Shown here one piece after another: positions 1-6,899 of a stretch of DNA of 10,342 nucleotides (its first letter is position 1; each line of letters begins with the position of its first letter). The notes under the pieces were generated by a model that saw only the letters and a program-made list of their open reading frames with translations, had not been told where the DNA came from and searched no databases. The position numbers and the translations under genes were made by a program. Origin of the DNA: an uncultured Pseudomonas sp. (GTDB lineage Bacteria > Pseudomonadota > Gammaproteobacteria > Pseudomonadales > Pseudomonadaceae); the NCBI GenBank assembly GCA_946886875.1, contig CAMPJN010000106.1:1-10342 (forward strand). Direction: 5' to 3'.

Positions 1-1121
<1,121 letters not shown>

Positions 1122-1168
1122 GGACTGCGAGCGTTGCTACACAGCGCAACCAGCGCTTAAACGGCCCC

Positions 1169-1334
1169 CGTAGGGTGGGTTAGGCGCATGCCGCCATTCG
1201 CGATGATTCAGCAAACTCCGCTGCGCCGTAACCCACCATCGGCGCAACGCGGAATATCGCGTGGTGGGTTACGCGGCGCGCCACGTTGGTGGTGCCTGAT
1301 CGCCCGGCGTTCAGCGCCGCTAACCCACCCTACG
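1169..1334. repeat. REP/MITE-like inverted-repeat block (GTAGGGTGGGTTA family)
   Basis: This 166-bp block holds four copies of a GGTGGGTTA core in alternating orientation. The outer arms CGTAGGGTGGGTTAG (1169-1183) and its exact complement (1320-1334) are a perfect 15-bp inverted repeat. An inner perfect 12-bp pair is CGTAACCCACCA (1227-1238) and TGGTGGGTTACG (1262-1273). It fills the gap between the ends of rtcR (+) and the YkgJ-like gene (-). The transcript could fold into a long structure on either strand and may end or protect both mRNAs, although no T-tract marks a classical terminator. Sequences of this family are scattered through many Pseudomonas genomes. No transposase is present, and a + frame crossing it from 1188 has no recognisable protein character. 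Confidence 0.75.
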
Positions 1335-1367
1335 GTGACGGTGATTCGACCGTTCATGGCTGATGCG

Positions 1368-1685
1368 CTAGCGGTAGATGCTGGTCATGCCCTTGCGTTC
1401 GTCCAGGCATTCGTCCGAGGCGGTTTCGAATTCGCGGCAGATCAGCGGGCGCACTTCGTAGATGGTGCAGCGCATGCTGTCGCGATCCAGCGCCGCGCAC
1501 CAGCCGTCGTCCAGGCGCAGCATCACTTCGCCGCCCCAGGCGTCGGTGTCGATATAGCGCTGGGGCACGCCGGTGTCGGTGATCAGCATCACTTCCAGCT
1601 GGCAGCAGCAGGCCGCGCAGTTGGAGCAACTGACGGCGGCAGGTGTGGGCAATTGGGTGTGGGGGATGTTGTGGCTATCGGTCAT
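1368..1685 (-). CDS. YkgJ family cysteine cluster protein (CxxCxxCC)
   Basis: This 105-residue protein has a cysteine cluster C20-x2-C23-x2-C26-C27 followed by another C28. Further cysteines are C63, C73, C83 and C93. The PLICREFE segment around C83 is typical of the family. The pattern matches the CxxCxxCC (YkgJ/UPF0153) family, thought to bind zinc or an iron-sulfur centre; the biochemical role is unknown. There is no signal peptide or membrane segment, so it is probably cytoplasmic. It starts at ATG 1685 with no Shine-Dalgarno sequence in front. A TACACT hexamer at 1699-1694 is placed so that transcription would begin almost at the ATG, so it may be leaderless. It lies behind the eight-gene operon, separated by 178 bp, and is probably expressed on its own. 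Confidence 0.85.
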   Translation of the reverse strand: MTDSHNIPHTQLPTPAAVSCSNCAACCCQLEVMLITDTGVPQRYIDTDAWGGEVMLRLDDGWCAALDRDSMRCTIYEVRPLICREFETASDECLDERKGMTSIYR

Positions 1686-1759
1686 AGCCGCGCAGTGTAC
1701 GCCATGGGAATGATTGCGGTGATGCGCGGCCGACCGATGAGCATCGCTGGGTCACCGAC

Positions 1760-1819
1760 GTAGGGCGGGTGCAACCCGCCTTGCTTTGCCTGCGCCCTGG
1801 CGGGTTTCACCCGCCCTAC
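1760..1819. repeat. Short inverted-repeat element (GTAGGGCGGGTG), possible operon end
   Basis: Two 21-bp arms (1760-1780 and 1799-1819) are inverted copies differing at one position. Their outer 12 bp, GTAGGGCGGGTG and CACCCGCCCTAC, match perfectly. Each arm also folds on itself (GGCGGGT..ACCCGCC), so either a long stem or two small hairpins can form. It lies 45 bp after the DUF2878 stop codon, where the transcript of the large operon should end. No T-run follows on the minus strand, so it is not a classical intrinsic terminator. A REP-like 3' end that blocks exonucleases, or a factor-dependent end, is more likely. The rest of 1686-1863 shows no gene. Confidence 0.65.
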
Positions 1820-1863
1820 AGCCTCCGCCTTCGTTGCGCTCAGCCAGCGTGGCCCGGCCCAAC

Positions 1864-2391
1864 CTACGCCGACTTGCGTACACGCAGACTTTGCTCGTAT
1901 TGGCTGCGATAGAGCTTGGCGAAGCCGTGCAGCACGGGCATCACCAGTGCCCATAGAGCGCCGATCAGCAGCAGGCTTTGCCAGGTGCCGTAAGGCAGGC
2001 CGACGCCGGCGATCTGTGCGCCGCCGTAGTAGGACAGTGGTGCCGCCAGGGCGCCGAGCAGGCTGGCGCGCCACCAGGGTTGCGCGGTCCAGGCCAGGCA
2101 ATGGTTGAGGGTGGTGGCCAGCAGCAGCCACAGGCAGGCCAGCCATAACGTGATCAGGGTGCGTGGCTCGCCGAAATCGAACACGCCAAGGTTGAGCAGA
2201 AAGCTGTCCAGGGCACTGCCGGCGAGAAATACGCTGATCAGCAGCTTGCCCTCGGCCTGCCAACTGCTGATCCACAGCAGGTGCACGGCCACTATCGCCA
2301 GCACTGCCAGCAGCCACGGGCCGTCGCCGCCCAATACGCAGACGAACCAGCCGAGCTGAAACAACAGGGCATTGGCGATTAATTTAAGCAT
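1864..2391 (-). CDS. DUF2878 family integral membrane protein
   Basis: This 175-residue, strongly hydrophobic protein has about six predicted membrane segments near residues 4-21, 25-43, 49-68, 78-97, 105-123 and 134-156, and ends in a basic cytoplasmic-type tail (LRVRKSA). There is no signal peptide cleavage site. Sequence and context match DUF2878, a family of unknown function that recurs beside CFA-like methyltransferases and DUF1365 genes in Proteobacteria. It is the last gene of the eight-gene operon. Its ATG overlaps the end of the methyltransferase gene by 8 bases (ATGCTTAA), and only a poor ribosome site precedes it, so translation is probably coupled. A role in the inner membrane supporting acyl-chain modification or lipid handling is inference from position only. 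Confidence 0.82.
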   Translation of the reverse strand: MLKLIANALLFQLGWFVCVLGGDGPWLLAVLAIVAVHLLWISSWQAEGKLLISVFLAGSALDSFLLNLGVFDFGEPRTLITLWLACLWLLLATTLNHCLAWTAQPWWRASLLGALAAPLSYYGGAQIAGVGLPYGTWQSLLLIGALWALVMPVLHGFAKLYRSQYEQSLRVRKSA

Positions 2392-3658
2392 TCAGGTTTC
2401 CCAACAAGGGTTCCGGTTGCGCCGCCGGCTTGGCCAGCAGCAATTGCGCGGTGCCGATGGTGCGCTCGATAAAGCCGCCCTCGCAATAGCACAGGTAAAA
2501 CTCCCACAACCGGAAGAAGTAGTCGTCATAGCCGAGCTGCTCGAGTTTGTGCCGGGCCAGGTGCAGGTTGTCGTGCCACATGCGCAGGGTGCGCGCGTAA
2601 TGCAGGCCGAAATCCTCCATATGCTGCAGGGTCATGTCGGTTTTGGTGGTAACTATTTCCAGCATCTTGTTCACCGAGGGCAGGGCGCCGCCGGGGAAGA
2701 TATAGCGCTGGATAAAGTCCACGGTGCTTTTCGCCTGCTCATAGCGCTGGTCGCGGATGGTGATGGCTTGCAGCAGCATCAGGCCATCGGGCTTGAGCAG
2801 CGCGGCGCATTGCTCGAAATAGGTGGGCAGAAAACGATGGCCGACCGCCTCGATCATTTCGATCGAAACCAGCTTGTCATATTGGCCGCTGAGGTCGCGG
2901 TAATCCTCCAGCAGCAGGGTGATGCGTTCGCCCAGGCCCAGTTCGGCGATACGCCGCTCGGTATGGGCGAACTGCTCGCGCGACAGCGTGGTGGTGGTGA
3001 CTTTGCAGCCGTAGTGGCTGGCGGCGTAGATCGCCATGCTGCCCCAGCCGGTGCCGATTTCCAGCAGGTGATCGCTGGGTTTCAGCGCGAGTTTCTGGCA
3101 GATGCGCTGCAGCTTGTTCAGTTGCGCCTGTTCCAGGCTGTCGTCGGCGCTGCGGAACATTGCCGCCGAGTACATCATGGTCGGATCGAGAAACTGCTCG
3201 AACAGCTCGTTGCCCAGATCATAGTGAGCGGCGATGTTCTTGCGCGAGCCGTTGCGGGTATTGCGGTTGAGCCAGTGCAGCGCCTTGATCAATGGCCGAC
3301 CGATCTGCGCCAGCCCGCGCTCCATGGCATCCAGCACCTCCAGGTTACTGACGAACACGCGGACCACGGCGGTCAGGTCCGGCGAGGTCCAGTAGCCGTG
3401 GATATAGGCTTCGCCCGCGCCTATCGAGCCATTGCCGGCGACCAGCCCCCACAGGGCTGCGTCGAGCACCTGGATTTCCGCGCTCGAACTGGAATGGGAG
3501 TCGCCGAATACCAAGCGTTCGTCGCCCTCGATCACCACCAACTGGCCATGGCGCAGTTGGCTCAGTTGGCGCAGTACCGCGCGGCGTAACAGGGCGGCAC
3601 CGATGCCGCTGCCAGCGAGTACCGAAGACTTCGCGGAAACCAGACTAGAGCTCTTCAT
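2384..3658 (-). CDS. CFA-synthase-like SAM-dependent methyltransferase acting on phospholipid acyl chains (UfaM-like candidate)
   Basis: This 424-residue protein of the cyclopropane-fatty-acyl-phospholipid synthase superfamily (COG2230) would transfer methyl from SAM to the double bond of membrane phospholipid acyl chains. Visible motifs are HYDLGNELF (145-153), the SAM loop LEIGTGWG (199-206), SIEMIEAVG with E270 (the acid equivalent to E. coli Cfa E239), FIQRYIFPGG (315-324) and a C-terminal CEGGFIERTIG with the conserved Cys. Compared with the E. coli Cfa sequence as I remember it, two bicarbonate ligands differ: C139 is Ala165 (YSAAMF) and H266 is Gln297 (LLQAIT). This argues against ordinary cyclopropanation and fits methyl-branch enzymes such as UfaM. 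The start is ATG 3658, chosen because AAGGAAG sits just upstream; the frame also extends to 3712 without a good site. It overlaps the DUF1365 end by 14 bases. Confidence 0.88.
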   Translation of the reverse strand: MKSSSLVSAKSSVLAGSGIGAALLRRAVLRQLSQLRHGQLVVIEGDERLVFGDSHSSSSAEIQVLDAALWGLVAGNGSIGAGEAYIHGYWTSPDLTAVVRVFVSNLEVLDAMERGLAQIGRPLIKALHWLNRNTRNGSRKNIAAHYDLGNELFEQFLDPTMMYSAAMFRSADDSLEQAQLNKLQRICQKLALKPSDHLLEIGTGWGSMAIYAASHYGCKVTTTTLSREQFAHTERRIAELGLGERITLLLEDYRDLSGQYDKLVSIEMIEAVGHRFLPTYFEQCAALLKPDGLMLLQAITIRDQRYEQAKSTVDFIQRYIFPGGALPSVNKMLEIVTTKTDMTLQHMEDFGLHYARTLRMWHDNLHLARHKLEQLGYDDYFFRLWEFYLCYCEGGFIERTIGTAQLLLAKPAAQPEPLLGNLNA

Positions 3659-4457
3659 GGGGGACTTCCTTCGCAACGGAGCGGGCCACGCGCAGATCGC
3701 CTTCGGCGGCACGATGGGGAAACAGGGGGATGCGTTTGAGTAGCAGGCGCAGGGCTTGCCAATAGATGGCCGCCAGGGTTTTGCCGGTCATCCAGGGGAA
3801 GCTCAGCAGGTAGCGGTGCAGGCTGGCGCGGCTGAGTTCGCTGCGTTGCAGGCTGAGGCTGGCGTCGAAGAGTTTGTCCTCGCCCTGCCAATCGGCCATA
3901 TGAATGCCCAGGCGCTCACCGGCCGGGCTGAACGCCATGCGGTACTCCAGCTCGCGGGGCAGAAACGGTGAGACGTGGAAGGCCTTGGCCACGGCGAAGT
4001 GCTGGTGGCCCTCGCCATCGGCGGGCAGCACATAGTCATAGCGCTCGCCCCAGGGCGTGTTGCTGACCTCGCAGAGAATCGCCACCAGGCGGCCGTCAGC
4101 GTTGTGGCAGTAGAAAAAGCTCGCCGGATTGAACGCCAGGCCCCAGCTGCGCGGTTGGGTCAGCAGGCAGATCGAGCCCTGCGGGCTATGGCCGATGGCG
4201 GCGCCGACGCGCTCGCGCACCACATCGATCAGGCGCATGCCGGTGCGGGTGAACTGCGGCAGGTAATCGCTTTCGCGAAAGGCGAAGGGCGCCCAGCGAC
4301 CGCTACCGGCGAACGGCGACAGAGCGAGCACCTGCTCCTGCTCATCGAGGTCCAGGTAGAGCAGGCCCATGCGGTAGCGGAAGTCGTGGCGCTTGGGGGC
4401 AAACCGTCGGTGCTGCACCCAGCCGCTGTACAAGGCGCTGTTCACTATGCTGTTCAC
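3645..4457 (-). CDS. DUF1365 domain-containing protein
   Basis: This 270-residue member of COG3496 has the usual family blocks: an N-terminal ALYSGWVQHRR, FRYRMGLLYLDLDE, FNPASFFYCH, EVSNTPWGERYDYVL, KAFHVSPF and the C-terminal KTLAAIYWQALRLLLK. The reaction is unknown. The family is almost always next to a COG2907 FAD enzyme and a CFA-like methyltransferase, as here, which suggests a shared job in acyl-lipid modification. The C-terminal hydrophobic and basic stretch could touch the membrane. The start is GTG at 4457, overlapping the TAG stop of the FAD gene by one base, with GGAGAGG seven bases upstream. A second in-frame GTG at 4445 begins MNSALYSG and is equally plausible, because an 11-bp segment is duplicated there. 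Confidence 0.87.
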   Translation of the reverse strand: MNSIVNSALYSGWVQHRRFAPKRHDFRYRMGLLYLDLDEQEQVLALSPFAGSGRWAPFAFRESDYLPQFTRTGMRLIDVVRERVGAAIGHSPQGSICLLTQPRSWGLAFNPASFFYCHNADGRLVAILCEVSNTPWGERYDYVLPADGEGHQHFAVAKAFHVSPFLPRELEYRMAFSPAGERLGIHMADWQGEDKLFDASLSLQRSELSRASLHRYLLSFPWMTGKTLAAIYWQALRLLLKRIPLFPHRAAEGDLRVARSVAKEVPHEEL

Positions 4458-4466
4458 TACAGCGCC
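4434..4466 (-). other. Hairpin enclosing duplicated GTG start codons of the DUF1365 gene
   Basis: On the mRNA, GGCGCTGT (4466-4459) can pair perfectly with ACAGCGCC (4441-4434) around a 17-base loop. The loop contains both candidate GTG starts (4457 and 4445), created by two direct copies of TAGTGAACAGC at a 12-base period. The stem takes in the end of the GGAGAGG ribosome site (4471-4465) and the TAG stop of the upstream FAD gene. Ribosomes finishing the upstream gene would open it, so it may couple translation of the two genes. The structure is visible; the function is inferred. Confidence 0.45.
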
Positions 4467-5704
4467 TCTCCGAATTCACGGGCCACGCGCAGGGCGCTGA
4501 CCACGCCGTCTTCGTGAAAACCGTTGGCCCAATAGGCGCCGCAGAAATAGCTGTGGTTGGCGCCGAGCAACTCTTCCCAACGCGCTTGCGCCGCCACCGC
4601 CTCAAGGCTGTATTGCGGATGGGCGTAGGTGTAGCGGGCGAGGATCTTGCCCGGGTCGATGGCGTCACTCTGGTTGAGGCTGACGCAGAAGGTCGTCTCG
4701 CTACGTATGCCCTGCAGAATATTCATGTCGTAAGTCACCGCCGCCAACTGGCCCGCCGGCCCACCCAGGCGATAGTTCCAACTGGCCCAGGCCAGAGGAC
4801 GTTTGGGCAGCAGGCGAGTATCGGTATGCAGCACCACGTCGTTGTCGGCATAGGGCAGGGCGCCGAGAATTTCCCGTTCCAGTGCGGTCGGCTGGGCGAG
4901 CAGTGCCAGTGCCTGGTCGCTATGGCAGGCGAACACCACCTTGTCGAAATGCTCGATGCCGGCGGCGCTATGCACGATCACCCCATGGCCGTCGCGTTCG
5001 ACCCGGCTGACCGGACAATTGAGGCGAATATGCTCGCGGAAGGACTGGCACAGCGGCGCCACGTAGCTGCGCGAGCCGCCTTCGACGACGCGCCATTGCG
5101 GGCGGTCGCTGACCGAGAGCAGGCCGTGATTCTTGAAGAAGCGCACGAAGAATTGCAGCGGAAAGTCGAGCATGTCGATGAGCGACATCGACCAGATCGC
5201 CGCGCCCATCGGCACTATGTAGTGCTCGGTGAAGCGCTGGCTGTAACCGCCGAGCTTGAGGTAGGCGCCGAGGGTCATGGAGGCCGGGATGCGCCCGTGT
5301 TCAAGGTCGTCGAGCGCTTCGCGATTGAAGCGCAGGATGTCGCGGACCATGCCGATAAAGGGCCGCGAAAACAGGTTGCGACGCTGGGCGAACAGGGTGT
5401 TGAGGTTGTTGCCGTTGTATTCCACACCGGTCAGCGGGTCGCTGACCGAAAAACTCATCTCGGTGGGTTTCGAGGCGACGCCCAGAATTTCGAGCAGGCG
5501 GATGAAGTTCGGATAGGTCCAGTCATTGAACACGATAAAGCCGGTGTCGATCGCGTAGCTGCGCCCGCCGACCTCGACGTCCACCGTGTGGGTATGGCCG
5601 CCGACCCAGTCGCTGGCTTCGAAGACGCTGACCTGATGGCGGCGATTGAGTAAATAGGCGCTGGTGAGCCCGGCGATACCGCTGCCGATAATGGCGATTT
5701 TCAT
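4457..5704 (-). CDS. COG2907 FAD/NAD(P)-binding oxidoreductase (amine-oxidase fold)
   Basis: This 415-residue flavoprotein opens with the Rossmann motif IAIIGSGIAG (3-12), followed by the acidic end of the second strand in VFEAS (E29) and the FAD-contacting GGHTHTV block (35-41). This layout is typical of the amine-oxidase/desaturase superfamily. There is no signal peptide, so it is cytoplasmic or membrane-associated. COG2907 members are found with CFA-like methyltransferases and DUF1365 proteins in lipid clusters, and the fold can introduce double bonds (compare phytoene desaturases), so oxidation or desaturation of a methylated acyl chain is a reasonable inference. It should not be mistaken for a genuine monoamine oxidase. 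The ATG overlaps the stop of the SDR gene by 4 bases (ATGA), and its own TAG overlaps the DUF1365 GTG by one base. Confidence 0.88.
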   Translation of the reverse strand: MKIAIIGSGIAGLTSAYLLNRRHQVSVFEASDWVGGHTHTVDVEVGGRSYAIDTGFIVFNDWTYPNFIRLLEILGVASKPTEMSFSVSDPLTGVEYNGNNLNTLFAQRRNLFSRPFIGMVRDILRFNREALDDLEHGRIPASMTLGAYLKLGGYSQRFTEHYIVPMGAAIWSMSLIDMLDFPLQFFVRFFKNHGLLSVSDRPQWRVVEGGSRSYVAPLCQSFREHIRLNCPVSRVERDGHGVIVHSAAGIEHFDKVVFACHSDQALALLAQPTALEREILGALPYADNDVVLHTDTRLLPKRPLAWASWNYRLGGPAGQLAAVTYDMNILQGIRSETTFCVSLNQSDAIDPGKILARYTYAHPQYSLEAVAAQARWEELLGANHSYFCGAYWANGFHEDGVVSALRVAREFGEAL

Positions 5705-6480
5705 GGCGTGCTCTCAGGGTTGGCTGAACTGCGTGCCATGCGTTTGCCGAGGGCCAGTTGCAGGCGTTTGGGTAGGTGGGCGAGTAGTGACAGAAGGAAG
5801 ATGAACGGCCCAGGAAAGGCGATTTCGAACGGCCGCTTATCCAGCCGGTCGGCGATATGCCGCGCGGCTTTGTCCACCGGCCAGCACATCGGCATGGGAA
5901 AGTCGTTTTGCGCGGTCAGCGGGGTGTCGACGAAACCGGGGCTGACCAGGGTGACATCGATGCCTTCGCTGGCCAGGTCGATGCGCAGCGCTTCGAGCAG
6001 GTAACGCAGCGCCGCTTTCGAGGCACCGTAGGCCTCGGCGCGGGGCAGCGGCAGGTAGGTCACCGAGCTGCCGATAGCGATCAGGTGCGGACGATTGCCC
6101 AGGCGCAGCAGTGGCAACGCCGCTTCGATGCAGTAGCTGGCGGAAAACAGATTGGCGCGCATTACCCGCTCGATCATCGCCGCCTCGAACGCTTGTGCCT
6201 CAAGGTATTCGCAGGTGCCGGCATTCAGAATCACGCTGTCCAGCGCGCCCCAGACCTGGGCGATATGCTCACCGATCTCGCACACCAGCGCGGCATCGCT
6301 GAGATCGCCGGCTACCACCAGCACCTGTTGCGGATAACGCTTGGCCAAAGCCTGCAAGGGTTCGAGCGTGCGCGCACTGACGGCCACGCGGTGGCCGCCC
6401 TGCAGCAGGAGTTCGGCCAGCGCCGCGCCTATGCCGCTGCTGGCGCCGGTGAGCCAGATGCGCCGTGGATTGAGGCTCAT
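5701..6480 (-). CDS. Short-chain dehydrogenase/reductase (classical SDR)
   Basis: This 259-residue classical SDR has the cofactor loop TGASSGIG (11-18), NAG (86-88), N110, catalytic S139 and the Y151-x3-K155 pair (YGASK), so the complete active-site set is present. The unusual part is the C-terminus: after the Rossmann core a hydrophobic stretch near 222-236 and a basic tail (KRLQLALGKRMAR) may hold the enzyme to the membrane, which suits a lipid substrate. SD sequence AAGGAGG stands five bases before the ATG, the strongest ribosome site in the operon, so this gene may be translated well. It overlaps the NTF2-like gene by 4 bases. The exact substrate cannot be read from the sequence; a keto or hydroxy acyl intermediate is inference. 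Confidence 0.9.
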   Translation of the reverse strand: MSLNPRRIWLTGASSGIGAALAELLLQGGHRVAVSARTLEPLQALAKRYPQQVLVVAGDLSDAALVCEIGEHIAQVWGALDSVILNAGTCEYLEAQAFEAAMIERVMRANLFSASYCIEAALPLLRLGNRPHLIAIGSSVTYLPLPRAEAYGASKAALRYLLEALRIDLASEGIDVTLVSPGFVDTPLTAQNDFPMPMCWPVDKAARHIADRLDKRPFEIAFPGPFIFLLSLLAHLPKRLQLALGKRMARSSANPESTP

Positions 6481-6899
6481 GCCAGCCTCCTTTTCAGCCA
6501 GCGAATGGCCGAACCGAACAACGGCAAGTGTTCGTAGAGCAGGCTGCCGGCATCGAAATAGTCGCGGTGGCGGTAGACCTTGCTCTGCCAGAGCAGGTGC
6601 GAGCAGCCCTCGACGAGGATCAGTTGACCGTTGGCCAGGCGCGGGTGGCGGTAGCTCATGGTCCAGCGCAGGTAGCCTTCGCCTTCGCGTACCTCGTCGA
6701 AGTCGTAGAAGTCGAAGCGCAATTCGCTGACATTGGCGTACAGCTCGGCAAAATAACCACGCACTGCCTGCAGCCCGCGCACTTCATGCAGGGGGTCGCA
6801 GAACAGTACGTCGTCGCTGTACAGCTCGCCGAGACGCTCGAGGTTGTCCTTGTTCAAGTCCGCGAAGCTATGAGCGAACTGGCGCAGAAAGTCGCTCAT
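6477..6899 (-). CDS. NTF2-like / SnoaL-like domain protein
   Basis: This 140-residue single-domain protein has the pattern of the nuclear transport factor 2/SnoaL fold: an N-terminal helix pair (FLRQFAHSFADLNKDNLERLGELY), the DDVLFCDPLHEVRG turn, a helix (VRGYFAELYANV) and then long beta strands ending in HRDYFDAGSLLYEHLP. Such folds include steroid-isomerase-like enzymes, cyclases and non-catalytic partners. The conserved Asp and His (D35, H38, D114) line the usual pocket, so catalysis is possible. The C-terminus SAIRWLKRRLA is a short amphipathic basic helix. It sits between phrB and the SDR gene, overlapping both by 4 bases, with AAGGTGG before its ATG. It recurs with this gene set, but its precise function is unknown. 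Confidence 0.85.
   Translation of the reverse strand: MSDFLRQFAHSFADLNKDNLERLGELYSDDVLFCDPLHEVRGLQAVRGYFAELYANVSELRFDFYDFDEVREGEGYLRWTMSYRHPRLANGQLILVEGCSHLLWQSKVYRHRDYFDAGSLLYEHLPLFGSAIRWLKRRLA

Noticed and set aside
1122..1168. Intrinsic terminator directly after rtcR
   Set aside because: Only a 5-bp GTTGC/GCAAC stem and no T-run; not convincing.
1188..1763. 191-codon + frame across the intergenic repeats
   Set aside because: It runs through the REP-like block and then antisense to the YkgJ-like gene, with no protein family character.
2372..3589. Long open frame of 405 codons on the + strand
   Set aside because: It lies wholly antisense to the CFA-like methyltransferase, whose motifs are intact; the low-complexity Ala/Gln/Val-rich translation is typical of the opposite strand of a GC-rich gene.
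4514..5653. 379-codon open frame on the + strand
   Set aside because: Antisense shadow of the COG2907 flavoprotein gene with no recognisable domain or ribosome site.
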